NCBI RefSeq assembly: GCF_900110675.1
Contig: NZ_FOEN01000002.1
Span: forward strand, 1-64,000
DNA from: Ignavigranum ruoffiae
Lineage (GTDB): Bacteria > Bacillota > Bacilli > Lactobacillales > Aerococcaceae
Length of the DNA: 64,000 nt
Direction: 5' to 3'
Part shown: positions 29,922-39,032 of the stretch, piece by piece
How positions within the stretch are numbered: the stretch's first letter is position 1
Layout of the letters: every line of letters starts with the position of its first letter
The notes under the pieces: model-generated
What the model was told of the DNA's origin: nothing
Seen by the model: only the letters and a program-made list of their open reading frames with translations
Database searches by the model: none
Program-made: the position numbers and the translations under genes

Positions 29922-30870
29922 CACCTTTTTCTAAGTCATTCTGGATGATTGTTAGCATGTTATCTAAAGCTTTTTGCTCATCATCAATTTCTAACCAATG
30001 TTTATCTTTAAATCGATTGCGGAACCAGGTCAATTGACGTTTAGCATATCGTCTTGAATGTTGTTGAATATCTTGAATAATTTCTTCTTGCGATTTCTCA
30101 TGGTTAAAAAAAGGAAGCCATTCTTTATAGCCTATTCCTTGTAATGATTGCCAGGAACTCCCTTGACTCAAACTAAAGAGCTCAGAAACTTCTTCAACTA
30201 AACCTTGATTAATCATTTGTAAGACGCGGTGATTAATGCGTTCATATAATTCGGCTCGCGGTCGATCGAGGACGATTAAACAATGCTGATAGCGAGCTTG
30301 ATGTTGTTGGTGGCCCCTTTGATCGGAGAAGAGTTGACCGGTACTACGAATCACTTCCATCGCCCGAATCATTCGTCGAGTGTTTGCTTGAGGGATTTTC
30401 TTAGCGGCTTGGGGATCAATCTCATTGAGTCGTTGCCAAAAAGCGGTGGGTCCTACTTTTTCTAATTCTTGTTCTAATGCTTGCCGTATTTCAGGCTGAT
30501 TAGAACCTGGCCGGCCCAACTCTAAGGGATATAGGAGAGCCTCAATATAGAGCCCACTCCCGCCCACAATAATGGGTAGGCGCTGACGTGCTGAGATTTC
30601 GATTATTTTTTGATGGGCTTGCTCAACAAAAGCACTTACGTCGAAGGATTGATCTGGTTCCAAAATATCCAACAGATGATGAGGAACTTGATCCATTTCA
30701 GTAGGCATGATTTTCCCAGTTCCAATATCCAGACCACGATAAAATTGCATACTATCCGCATTAATAACTTCACCATTGAAATGATGGGCTATTTTAAGGC
30801 TAAAGGCGGTCTTGCCCACTCCCGTTGGTCCAGCTAAAACCACCACCGGTATCTGATACGTTGAAATCAT
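29905..30870 (-). CDS. miaA: tRNA dimethylallyltransferase
   Basis: MiaA adds a dimethylallyl group to A37 of tRNAs reading UNN codons. The P-loop LAGPTGVGKTAFS is near the N-terminus, followed by INADSMQFYRGLDIGTGK, DILEPDQSFDVSAF and IVGGSGLYIEAL. ATG 30870 (321 residues) is chosen because AAGG lies 8 bases before it; an ATG 18 bases upstream has its purine-rich site only one base away. The dimethylallyl-PP substrate belongs to the isoprenoid pathway that also feeds ispA in the same operon. Confidence 0.94.
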   Translation of the reverse strand: MISTYQIPVVVLAGPTGVGKTAFSLKIAHHFNGEVINADSMQFYRGLDIGTGKIMPTEMDQVPHHLLDILEPDQSFDVSAFVEQAHQKIIEISARQRLPIIVGGSGLYIEALLYPLELGRPGSNQPEIRQALEQELEKVGPTAFWQRLNEIDPQAAKKIPQANTRRMIRAMEVIRSTGQLFSDQRGHQQHQARYQHCLIVLDRPRAELYERINHRVLQMINQGLVEEVSELFSLSQGSSWQSLQGIGYKEWLPFFNHEKSQEEIIQDIQQHSRRYAKRQLTWFRNRFKDKHWLEIDDEQKALDNMLTIIQNDLEKGDESGR

Positions 30871-30880
30871 GCTCACATCC

Positions 30881-32617
30881 TTATTCATTCCTTCTTAACA
30901 CACTCATCATCGATCGAACCACCTCAATAGTCTGTTGATCAACATGGTGCCCGGCTAATATTTGACCAATCACTTGTAATCGCTCGGCCTCAGTTAAGTG
31001 ACTTACCTTGGTATAAGTTCTTCCTTGTTCAACTTTCTTTTCAATCAACAACTGATGATCACTGACCGCAGCGACTTGAGCTAAGTGAGTGATGGCTAGT
31101 ACTTGATGTGACCGTCCCACTTGATACATCTTTTGCGCAATCACATCTGCTACTCGACCACTGACACCCGTATCGATCTCGTCAAACACCATCACCATCG
31201 ACGAATTAGAGCGGCTGAAGACCACTTTCAAGGCCAACATAAAACGAGATAATTCCCCACCGGAGGCCACCTTGACTAGGGCTTTCTCTTCTTCCCCCGG
31301 ATTCGTTGCAATCATAAACTCAATTTGATCCAGACCTGCCGAACTTAATTGATAAATAGGCTCAGCTGGATTGCTCAGTTCGCTCATCTGTGAATCCAAA
31401 TTTTGGTCAAGAAATTGAACTGAGAATCGACTATGGGGCATGTAGAGATCTTTCAATTGATTCTCAATATCGGCTTTTAAGGCTAAGCTAGCTTCTTGAC
31501 GAAGTTGATGAAGCCGCTGAGCCAAATCATAGGCAGATCGATAAGCTGGTAACAGCTGGCCTTGTAAATCTTCAAGATAACGATCTCGATGCTGAATTTT
31601 ATCAATTTCTTGACGAAGCTCCTCTTTATAATCAATCAGACCTTGGTAATCTCGCTGATATTTGCGTTTAAATTGGCCAATTTGACTCAACCGTCCTTCA
31701 ACCTGATCAATATCTAGCTCATCCATATCTAATTCACTCATTGCCTGGGCACAAAAATGAGCTAATTCAGCCGTATTAATCTGCACCTGATCCAATAATT
31801 CAGCCGCTTCCTGATAATGATCATCGATTTCAGCAACTTGTTGGAGTTCTGTACTAGCTTGTTGGAGTAGAGACAGAGCCGTCGTATCGCCTTCACTTAA
31901 CAATTGATTGATATTTTGTAATTTTTGCATCATACTTTGAGAATTTCTTAAAAGCTTACTCTGTTTCAAAAGCTCATCCTCTTCACCAGCAATGAATTGA
32001 GCTTGATCTAGTTCGTCCAGTTGATACTGCAAATAGGATAGTTGCTGAGCTTGATCATGTTCTGCTTGATTAGCCTGTAACCATTCTCTTCTTAAACCCC
32101 GATAATTATCATAAGCTTGCTGATATTTCGCAAAAGTTTCGGCCAGACTATCTTTGGCATATTGGTCTAATAGATGAAGATGGTGCTTACTGTTCAACAA
32201 TAATTGGTGTTCATTCTGCCCATGGATATCAGCAAGAAATTGGCCGATTTCTTTCAGAATTTTAACTGTGGCCAATTGACCGTTCAAACGAATCAGATTC
32301 TTACCTTTCTGATTAATCTCTCGATGAATAATCAAATCCTCAGCTAATAAGTCGATATCAAATCCATATTCATACAATATATTCTGTAACTGGGGGTCAA
32401 GCTGATCGAAAGAAAATAAAGCTTCCACAATAAGTTCTTCACAACCTTGGCGAATAAAATCACTAGAACCCCGTCCACCCATTAACAAAGAGAAAGCATC
32501 AATAATAATGGATTTACCAGCACCTGTTTCCCCCGATAAGACGGTCATTCCTTCTTGGAAATCGATTTGAACCGACTCAATAATAGCAAAATTCTGAATG
32601 CTTAAACTTCGTAACAT
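30881..32617 (-). CDS. recN: DNA repair protein RecN
   Basis: RecN is an SMC-like ATPase that acts early in double-strand-break repair. It starts MLRSLSIQNFAIIESVQ at ATG 32617 (578 residues), with Walker A SGETGAGKSIIIDA, a long central coiled coil (residues about 150-400), the signature-like KVASGGELSRFMLALKV, and Walker B MVFDEIDTGVSG. In relatives an argR gene usually lies between tlyA and recN; here the gap is only 20 bases. Confidence 0.95.
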   Translation of the reverse strand: MLRSLSIQNFAIIESVQIDFQEGMTVLSGETGAGKSIIIDAFSLLMGGRGSSDFIRQGCEELIVEALFSFDQLDPQLQNILYEYGFDIDLLAEDLIIHREINQKGKNLIRLNGQLATVKILKEIGQFLADIHGQNEHQLLLNSKHHLHLLDQYAKDSLAETFAKYQQAYDNYRGLRREWLQANQAEHDQAQQLSYLQYQLDELDQAQFIAGEEDELLKQSKLLRNSQSMMQKLQNINQLLSEGDTTALSLLQQASTELQQVAEIDDHYQEAAELLDQVQINTAELAHFCAQAMSELDMDELDIDQVEGRLSQIGQFKRKYQRDYQGLIDYKEELRQEIDKIQHRDRYLEDLQGQLLPAYRSAYDLAQRLHQLRQEASLALKADIENQLKDLYMPHSRFSVQFLDQNLDSQMSELSNPAEPIYQLSSAGLDQIEFMIATNPGEEEKALVKVASGGELSRFMLALKVVFSRSNSSMVMVFDEIDTGVSGRVADVIAQKMYQVGRSHQVLAITHLAQVAAVSDHQLLIEKKVEQGRTYTKVSHLTEAERLQVIGQILAGHHVDQQTIEVVRSMMSVLRRNE

Positions 32618-32637
32618 CTTGGACAATCCCTACCTTT

Positions 32638-33459
32638 TTATAAAGTCTGATGTGCTTGCTCCACGACTTGTTCAATATTGACATCTTGATATGACAAATT
32701 ATGGGCTTGTTTCGCATTTCTTAAATAGACCAGAAATTCAATATTACCTTCTCCCCCCGTTATCGGTGAGAAAGTGAGTCCGTGGATGGTATAACCTATC
32801 TGGCAAATAAATTGAAGGACTTCTTCCAAAACTTCACGGTGAATCCTAGCATCGCGAATGACTCCCTTCTTACCTATTCGTTCCGGCCCCGCTTCGAATT
32901 GTGGTTTGATTAAGGCAACAACCGGGCCGTTATCAATCAGAATAGCCTGTAAAGGTGGTAAGATTAAAGACAGGGAGATAAAAGAGACATCAATACTGGC
33001 GATGGTGGGCTGACCTTGGCTGAAATCTTCAGGCACAGAATAACGAAAATTTTGACGTTCCATTACCACAACTCGCTCATCTATCCGAAGTTGATAAGCC
33101 AGTTGATTATAGCCAACATCTAAAGCGTAGGATTTCTTCGCACCAAATTTCAAGGCGACATCAGTGAACCCCCCGGTCGATGCGCCAATATCCAATAATA
33201 TCTGATCTCGCAAATCTAAATCAAAGCGTTGGATAGCCTTTTCTAATTTTAGGCCACCGCGGGAAACATAGGGAAAAGGTTTGCCTTTGATTTCTAAGAC
33301 TCGTTCCGTACTAATTTTCTCGCCAGGTTTGTCATAACGTTGGGCTTTCTCATCGTAAATTTGTCCTGCCATGATGAGACGGCGAGCCTTTTCCCGACTG
33401 TCAACCAATCCTTGTTGGACGACTAATTTATCTACACGTTCTTTATTCAAAGCTATCAT
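32638..33459 (-). CDS. tlyA: TlyA family rRNA (cytidine-2'-O)-methyltransferase
   Basis: The 273-residue protein combines an N-terminal S4 RNA-binding domain (RVDKLVVQQGLVDSREKARR, VSRGGLKLEKAI) with an FtsJ-like methyltransferase domain (LLDIGASTGGFTDVALK, ASIDVSFISL, ALIKPQFEAG). In mycobacteria TlyA methylates 16S and 23S rRNA and sets capreomycin sensitivity. Firmicute versions were once named haemolysins. It lies between ispA and recN, typical of this cluster. Confidence 0.9.
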   Translation of the reverse strand: MIALNKERVDKLVVQQGLVDSREKARRLIMAGQIYDEKAQRYDKPGEKISTERVLEIKGKPFPYVSRGGLKLEKAIQRFDLDLRDQILLDIGASTGGFTDVALKFGAKKSYALDVGYNQLAYQLRIDERVVVMERQNFRYSVPEDFSQGQPTIASIDVSFISLSLILPPLQAILIDNGPVVALIKPQFEAGPERIGKKGVIRDARIHREVLEEVLQFICQIGYTIHGLTFSPITGGEGNIEFLVYLRNAKQAHNLSYQDVNIEQVVEQAHQTL

Positions 33460-33466
33460 TCCTGAC

Positions 33467-34363
33467 TTAATGACTATGATAGTCTAAATTTAAATAATCA
33501 ATAAATGTTTCCAATAAATAATAAGGCTGCTCAGTAAGATTGCTTAAGCGTTTTAAAGCAATTTTGGCTTTTTTAATCTCTTTATTTAAGGAGGCCTTAG
33601 ATTCTTCCACACCAATCAAAGCTGGATAGGTCGCTTTGTTCAAAGCCGCGTCGGCTTGACCATGCTTTCCAGTCACTTGTACATTGCCTAGAACATCCAT
33701 CAAATCATTATGAATTTGATAAGCAATACCAAAAGCGTTGCCAAAACGGTCTAATAACTTCCGCGCTTTGTCTTCCATATTTAAGATAATCGCTGCCGCT
33801 TCTAACGAATAATTAAAGAGACAGCCTGTTTTGAGGTAATGAATTTCATTGAGTTCAGCCAAACTCAATGAACTGTTCTGCCCTTCAATATCTTTAAGCT
33901 GTCCAGCAACCATGCCCACACTGCCCGATGCCTGGACTAACTTGCTGATTAAGGCCACTTTCTGTTTGGCTTTTAAATGATCATCCTGGGCGATAATCCC
34001 AAAAGCATCCGTCAATAAAGCATCTCCAGCCAAGATGGCAGTGGCTTCATTAAACTGAATATGACTCGTTGGATTGCCCCTTCTTAAATCATCATTATCC
34101 ATCGCTGGCAAGTCATCATGAATTAAAGAATAGGTATGAATATGTTCTAAGGCAATCGCCGTTCGCATTCCATACTCAATCAACTGACGATTATTAATCT
34201 CCAAAGTAGCTAAGAGTAAGAGCGGGCGCAAGCGTTTACCCCCCCCTTTGAGCGAGTAAATCATCGGCTTTAAAATATCAATCGACACATCTAAATGAAG
34301 AATATAGTCATCTAGGGCTGCTTCAAATTCGGCCCTTAATAAACTTAAATCTAGTTGTCTCAT
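33467..34363 (-). CDS. ispA: Farnesyl diphosphate synthase-like polyprenyl synthetase
   Basis: The 298-residue protein belongs to the short-chain trans-prenyl synthases. The first Asp-rich motif is intact (HDDLPAMDNDDLRRG, residues 82-96). The second motif reads NDLMD (residues 219-223) instead of DDxxD: its first Asp is Asn. The KTGCLFNYS segment (178-186) corresponds to the usual KTG. The product is normally C15 farnesyl-PP, a precursor of undecaprenyl-PP. Whether the Asn change alters activity or product length is not known. ATG 34363 overlaps the xseB stop as ATGA. Confidence 0.88.
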   Translation of the reverse strand: MRQLDLSLLRAEFEAALDDYILHLDVSIDILKPMIYSLKGGGKRLRPLLLLATLEINNRQLIEYGMRTAIALEHIHTYSLIHDDLPAMDNDDLRRGNPTSHIQFNEATAILAGDALLTDAFGIIAQDDHLKAKQKVALISKLVQASGSVGMVAGQLKDIEGQNSSLSLAELNEIHYLKTGCLFNYSLEAAAIILNMEDKARKLLDRFGNAFGIAYQIHNDLMDVLGNVQVTGKHGQADAALNKATYPALIGVEESKASLNKEIKKAKIALKRLSNLTEQPYYLLETFIDYLNLDYHSH

Positions 34364-34590
34364 GTTAAATCACCATCCAATAAAGCCTCACCTTCTTCAG
34401 TCATAATCTTGGCAACAGTAGCTTCTGCTTTATTCAGGCTTTGCTGACAATATTGACTTAATTCAATACCCTTCTTAAAAGCTTCTAAAGATTCTTCTAA
34501 AGGGAGATCTCCTTTTTCTAACTTCTGAACGATTGTTTCTAATTCAGTCATCGCTGTTTCAAAGCTAGGTTTATTCTTATCTTCCGTCAT
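34360..34590 (-). CDS. xseB: Exodeoxyribonuclease VII small subunit
   Basis: This is a 76-residue helical protein with the family pattern FETAMTELETIVQKLEKGDLPLEE and the following SLEAFKKGIELSQYCQQ. It binds XseA in multiple copies. It overlaps xseA by 14 bases and ispA by 4, indicating coupled translation. Confidence 0.94.
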   Translation of the reverse strand: MTEDKNKPSFETAMTELETIVQKLEKGDLPLEESLEAFKKGIELSQYCQQSLNKAEATVAKIMTEEGEALLDGDLT

Positions 34591-35953
34591 TCCTATTCTC
34601 CTTACTTATCATTTGATCCACAGTACTGACTATCATACCATCATAAAGCTGTATCGATAAGGGATGATCTGGATTTACGTCGTTTACGCTACGGACAATC
34701 ATTTCATCCTGCTCAACAATCGCATAACCTCTCTGCATAATCTTTAAAGGACTTAAAGCATCTAAAAGCTGAATATGAGTCATTAAAGCGTTCTGCTGGT
34801 TCTGGAGCTGTTGATTAATCTGTTTATGGACTTGTTTATCCAGTTCTACTAAACGTAGTCGAGTTTGATTAATCATCTGGCTGAGATTCTGTGACTTCAA
34901 CCGCTGATGCAAATATTCCAAGCGCTGACCCTGATTCCTAATCATCTGTTGACTTTGCTTATTCAGTTGTAAGGTCAGTTCGTCCAAACGTTGAGCATAT
35001 GTTTGATAAATTCTGACCGGATCCTGGAAAATATAAGATTGCTGACTATATTCGAGTCGTTTCTTAAGCATTTGAATTTGTTTATAAAAGACAGATTGTA
35101 GTCGGTGATCATAGGTCTTGAGCAAGCTTAGAACCTCACTGAGGACTGGGACTGCAAGTTCTGCTGCCGCTGTAGGGGTTGCTGCGCGCAAATCAGCCAC
35201 ATAATCTGCAATGGTCACATCCGTCTCATGGCCAATTGAAGAAATGATAGGTAAAGAGCTTTGAAGCATGGCCTGAGCCACCATTTCTTCATTAAAACTC
35301 CATAAATCTTCAATTGAACCTCCACCCCGGGCAAGTATAATCACGTCAAATTGATCTTTGAGTTCTTCAACTCGTTGAAGAGCACGAACAATTTCATATT
35401 TAGCCTCTTGCCCCTGCACCCTCGTTGGAAAAACAGTCACTCCAACAATGGGATAACGTCTTTGAACAGTTGTCAGTATATCACGGATGACTGCTCCGGA
35501 GGGGCTAGTAATCACAGCAATATTCTTAGGAAAGCGAGGTACTGTCAAGCGAGGTCGGTCAAATACGCCTTGTTCTTTAAGTTTATTTTTCAATTGTTCG
35601 AAGGCTTGGTATAAGGCTCCCACGCCGTCCGGTTGCATTGACTTAATCGTAATTTGATAGCGACCACTGGGCCCGTAAATTGAGACACGACCTTGAACAA
35701 TGACCCGCATCCCTTCTTCAGGTTGAAAAGTCAATCGATCAAAATCTGATTTGAACATCACCGCATTTAACTTAGATTGATCGTCTTTTAAAGAGAAATA
35801 ACGATGGCGTGTTGCTTTGGGATTAAAATTTGATAATTCACCTATTAAGATGACATCTTTTAAATAAGGATCCACATCAAATTTACGCGCTAGATATTTA
35901 GTCAGCGCCGTCACAGTTAAATAATTCTTCTGTCCTTCTTGTTCTACCTGCAT
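34577..35953 (-). CDS. xseA: Exodeoxyribonuclease VII large subunit
   Basis: XseA is the nuclease subunit, degrading single-stranded DNA from both ends. 458 residues: N-terminal OB fold (LIGELSNFNPKATRHRYFSLKDD broken by its length, about residues 37-60), the catalytic domain with AVITSPSGAVIRDI, VILARGGGSIEDLWSFNEE and SSIGHETDVTIADYVAD, then a long coiled coil and the C-terminal LKIMQRGYAIV. It overlaps folD by 10 bases. Confidence 0.95.
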   Translation of the reverse strand: MQVEQEGQKNYLTVTALTKYLARKFDVDPYLKDVILIGELSNFNPKATRHRYFSLKDDQSKLNAVMFKSDFDRLTFQPEEGMRVIVQGRVSIYGPSGRYQITIKSMQPDGVGALYQAFEQLKNKLKEQGVFDRPRLTVPRFPKNIAVITSPSGAVIRDILTTVQRRYPIVGVTVFPTRVQGQEAKYEIVRALQRVEELKDQFDVIILARGGGSIEDLWSFNEEMVAQAMLQSSLPIISSIGHETDVTIADYVADLRAATPTAAAELAVPVLSEVLSLLKTYDHRLQSVFYKQIQMLKKRLEYSQQSYIFQDPVRIYQTYAQRLDELTLQLNKQSQQMIRNQGQRLEYLHQRLKSQNLSQMINQTRLRLVELDKQVHKQINQQLQNQQNALMTHIQLLDALSPLKIMQRGYAIVEQDEMIVRSVNDVNPDHPLSIQLYDGMIVSTVDQMISKENRNDGR

Positions 35954-36825
35954 TCAATCACCTGTTGATAATCTATTCCGTGCTGATAACACGTTGCCAT
36001 AATCGTCTGATCCATTAACATGGCAACCGTCATCGGCCCTACGCCACCTGGAACAGGAGTTATCTTAGCCGCCTTATTAATCACTTTAGCATAATCGACA
36101 TCGCCGACCAAGGAGCCATCGGCCAATCGATTCATGCCCACATCGAAAATAATTACACCACTTTTGACATCGTTTGAACCAATCAGATTAACACTTCCTG
36201 CAGCCGAAATAATGATATCCGCTTGCTGACATTTTGCAGACAGATTCGCTGTCAATCGGTGACACAGTGTTACCGTAGCATCTTGGTGAGTCAAGATAAT
36301 CGCCAAGGGTAGACCTACAATATGGCTATTACCAATAATGACAATATCTTTGCCAACGACATCGATATTATAGGCATCCATCAAATACAGAATGCCTTTT
36401 GGCGTGCAAGGAAGGAAATGTGCCTGATCCGTCAATAACCAACCCATGCTCATCGGATTCAAACCATCGACATCTTTGTCAGGACTAATCCAAGTGGATA
36501 CTTCTTTCAAGTCATATTGCTGAGGAATCGGAAATTGAATAATTATTCCGGAAGTTGAAGGATCATTATCATATTTTTTTACGCACCGTTTAAAATCTTC
36601 TTGAGAAACTGAGTGATTTAGTCGATGGCACTCAAAATCAATCCCAATTTGTTTGGCTTTCTTGGCCTTTTGTTTGATATATACTTGGCTTGCTTCATCG
36701 TCAGAAAAGGTAATCACAACGAGTTTAGGGATAATGCCGTCATTTTTTAAGCGTTGGACAACTTTTTGTTGTTGTTTGAGTAAGCGATTGGCAATTTCTT
36801 TCCCATTAATCTCTATGGCCTTCAT
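35944..36825 (-). CDS. folD: Bifunctional methylenetetrahydrofolate dehydrogenase / cyclohydrolase
   Basis: FolD interconverts methylene-, methenyl- and formyl-tetrahydrofolate with NADP. The 293-residue protein has the catalytic Tyr-x3-Lys in ASQVYIKQKAKKAKQIGI, the substrate motif IIIQFPIPQQYD, DKDVDGLNP, PCTPKGIL, and the dinucleotide loop IGNSHIVGLPLA (usually GRSxxVG; Asn replaces Arg), ending with PVPGGVGPMTVAML. First gene of the nine-gene folD-to-def operon. A short leader and an extended -10 promoter lie upstream. Confidence 0.95.
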   Translation of the reverse strand: MKAIEINGKEIANRLLKQQQKVVQRLKNDGIIPKLVVITFSDDEASQVYIKQKAKKAKQIGIDFECHRLNHSVSQEDFKRCVKKYDNDPSTSGIIIQFPIPQQYDLKEVSTWISPDKDVDGLNPMSMGWLLTDQAHFLPCTPKGILYLMDAYNIDVVGKDIVIIGNSHIVGLPLAIILTHQDATVTLCHRLTANLSAKCQQADIIISAAGSVNLIGSNDVKSGVIIFDVGMNRLADGSLVGDVDYAKVINKAAKITPVPGGVGPMTVAMLMDQTIMATCYQHGIDYQQVIECR

Positions 36826-36854
36826 GATTGAACCCCCTCTTATAATCTTAATCT

Positions 36855-36863
36855 ATTCTATCA
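36855..36863 (-). promoter_or_regulatory. Extended -10 promoter of the folD operon
   Basis: Minus-strand TGATAGAAT: -10 TAGAAT (36855-36860) with TGA in front, about 30 bases upstream of folD. The -35 is weak. The rest of the gap 36826-37166 holds the family B repeat and no gene. Confidence 0.6.
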
Positions 36864-37000
36864 TAGAATTAGCTTTCTGAATATCTGCATTGATAGGTTC
36901 ACTGACGTGATAGAGATTCCAACGAATATAGCTAAATCATCTGATATCTATGACTTACCCAAGTTCAGTTAAAATTTATCACCTTAAGTAAACTCCCATA

Positions 37001-37063
37001 ATTAAAAATCCACCCACCCATGTCGTCTCAGCACTGATATGCTCTAACATGGGTTAGTGGATT
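37001..37063 (-). repeat. Family B hairpin repeat, copy 1 (terminator of the DUF1002 gene)
   Basis: Arms 37007-37023 and 37047-37063 pair over 17 positions with two mismatches (outer AATCCAC/GTGGATT, inner ACCCATGT/ACATGGGT). On the minus strand the hairpin is followed by UUUUUAAU, so it can end transcription of the upstream gene. The outer sequence AATCCACCC...TAGTGGATT is identical in copy 2 (53579-53636), including the unpaired CC and TA, which shows a shared repeat rather than only a shared fold. Confidence 0.68.
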
Positions 37064-37166
37064 AATTTGGATTAAGGAAGCGAATGAAATGTTAACACTT
37101 AGCCGACAAAGTGGCCAATATCGATGTAAAAAATTTATCTTACGCGTGACCGATCAATCTGTCTAA

Positions 37167-38843
37167 TTACTCAGCTTGATCAGCTGCTGAACTTTGATCT
37201 TCGCTAACTTGGTTATCATCCTCAGAAATGACATCCTCTTGGCTAGTTACCTCTTCAGTCGCTGTAGTGTCCTCAACTGCTTCACTAGCAGTAGTCGTTT
37301 CGTCTTCCACCGTCGTTTCTGATTCAGAACTTTGCGGATTTTCTAAATAGTTTTCTGGAACTTGATAATCAGCCGGAATGGTTACTGGATTTGATCTTAA
37401 ATCTTCAAGATTCTTGCCAAATATCGAAGTATAATCCATTGGTGTGACTGGTGTATCGGTTACCGCATCAAGTACAGTACCGGTAGCTATATCATATTTG
37501 TAGTGAGAGGTATTAATATGATCACCCGCATCTTCAACGACATCAATAAATACTATAGAACCTTCCTGGTCCATCACATGGTATGAATAGGCTTGTGGCA
37601 TCAAGCCGGTTTGAATCCCGATTTGAAGATAGATTTCTGCCAGCACTGGGTCTGAAAGTTTAAGATTTTCAAAGCTATTGAGATTTTCCATCCATTGACT
37701 TTGCAATTGACTAGATCCAAACATCTCTGCCCATTGACCATTCAAGTGATAGAATATTTCGGTCCGCAAAGCATTCAAGGCTTGTTTATTTTCGGTTGTC
37801 ATCTCTGGATTTAAACTTTCCAAGACAAATGAATAGGAATAATTAGCTAAAGGACTTAATGCTTGATCAAGGTCATTATAGAATTTGCTAGTTAAAGATT
37901 GAATTTCAGGCATAATATTATCATCTTGGCTGAAATCTAAGCGTGGTCGTGCTTGTGCATCAGCATAGGTTAAAGAAGGATCTAACTGAGTTAGCGCATC
38001 CGACCAGACTGGAGTCGTACTTTCTTGTAATTGTTGAATCGTATCTTCATTAGCTGCCGCATCTGTTTGAGAATATTCCTTAGCATAGTCTTTCAATTCA
38101 TCGACGATTTCAGGATGTTCCTCAGGATCAATCCCTTTTTCTTCTATAACGGACACAATGATATTATTAATCACGGTTTCATTGACTTCTGTCTGATTCA
38201 CAATATTATTGGTAATTTCAGTTTTAACTTCAGCGACTGCTTGGTTAACTTGGGTATTATTTAATCCGGTTTGTTTTTCTAATTCATTGACTAAAGTGAT
38301 TTCTTTTTGAGCAACCGCCACGTCTTCTGTCTTAACTTCAACCCCTGATTGTGCCAATAAAGCATACACTCCGGCCAAAGCACCTTCACCCGTTACCGGT
38401 TCTACAGTAGCAACACGAATTTGAGCATTCTTAGCTCCGGCAGTAATGGCCGCATTCTGATAGGTTAATTGTGACACATTCAAAATGTTCTGCGGAGTCA
38501 CAATTTGGACTTGGACACCATGTCCTTCAGGCATTTGTTGAATAAAAGCAGAAGAATAAACTACGGTGCTACTATTTGACCCATCTTGTAGGTATTGATT
38601 GATAATATTACCGTCAACATACTTAATTTGTCCGGCAGGAAAATCCCCGGCACCTAGAAGTTGAAGTGTTTCTTGGGCTTGTTGGTCTGATAAAGAAGCC
38701 CCTAAAGCAACTAATTCTTGTTGTTGAGATTGTGTAGCTTGGATGGCAGAAACTGTATGAACATTCGATACTGCTGAATAGATTGGCAAAGTCAACATTA
38801 AAGTTGCTGCACTCGCCGACAAAATTTTATTAAATTTTTTCAT
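37167..38843 (-). CDS. Secreted DUF1002 domain protein
   Basis: This is a 558-residue exported protein. Residues 1-33 are a signal peptide (MKKFNKILSASAATLMLTLP, cleavage probably after VSA). The segment ATQSQQQELVALGASLSDQQAQETL to about residue 270 matches the DUF1002 family (YpuA-like; LGAGDFPAGQIKYVDG, YSSAFIQ, ITAGAKNAQIRVA, VTGEGALAGVYAL). No activity is known for it. The middle part (270-500) is not recognised. The last 55 residues are a Ser/Thr/Glu/Asp-rich acidic tail without LPXTG, so it is released or held non-covalently. It is transcribed alone, with hairpins on both sides. Confidence 0.82.
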   Translation of the reverse strand: MKKFNKILSASAATLMLTLPIYSAVSNVHTVSAIQATQSQQQELVALGASLSDQQAQETLQLLGAGDFPAGQIKYVDGNIINQYLQDGSNSSTVVYSSAFIQQMPEGHGVQVQIVTPQNILNVSQLTYQNAAITAGAKNAQIRVATVEPVTGEGALAGVYALLAQSGVEVKTEDVAVAQKEITLVNELEKQTGLNNTQVNQAVAEVKTEITNNIVNQTEVNETVINNIIVSVIEEKGIDPEEHPEIVDELKDYAKEYSQTDAAANEDTIQQLQESTTPVWSDALTQLDPSLTYADAQARPRLDFSQDDNIMPEIQSLTSKFYNDLDQALSPLANYSYSFVLESLNPEMTTENKQALNALRTEIFYHLNGQWAEMFGSSQLQSQWMENLNSFENLKLSDPVLAEIYLQIGIQTGLMPQAYSYHVMDQEGSIVFIDVVEDAGDHINTSHYKYDIATGTVLDAVTDTPVTPMDYTSIFGKNLEDLRSNPVTIPADYQVPENYLENPQSSESETTVEDETTTASEAVEDTTATEEVTSQEDVISEDDNQVSEDQSSAADQAE

Positions 38844-38935
38844 AAACTCGCTCCTTTTTCTTTCTTGCTCACATCCTTATCTTAACAAATTTTAGATATA
38901 GAGTCTGCTGAATCCACTTTATTACTATGAAATTT

Positions 38936-38949
38936 CATAAAAACTTCTA
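38936..38949. promoter_or_regulatory. Palindromic operator candidate upstream of the DUF1002 gene
   Basis: The perfect 14-base palindrome tatgaaatttcata lies about 90 bases upstream of the DUF1002 start and downstream of the nusB terminator. It is flanked by a looser inverted pair (gaatccac near 38910 and gtggat near 38966). No regulator is recognised for it. Confidence 0.4.
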
Positions 38950-38990
38950 ATAAATAGATATTCGTGGATACAGTCTATGATAATTTTAGC

Positions 38991-39022
38991 CAAAATAAAA
39001 AGAGTCCCAGAATTAGGGACTC
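38991..39022 (-). terminator. Terminator of the pepP-asp23-nusB operon
   Basis: Stem GAGTCCC/GGGACTC (39002-39008 with 39016-39022), 7-base loop, minus-strand tail TTTTTATTTT. Confidence 0.88.
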
Positions 39023-39032
39023 GATTCTAAAT

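Noticed and set aside
36890-36975. A third, degraded copy of repeat family A (it shares atctatgactta with copy 2)
   Set aside because: Only about 12 bases match, and neither terminal arm is present.
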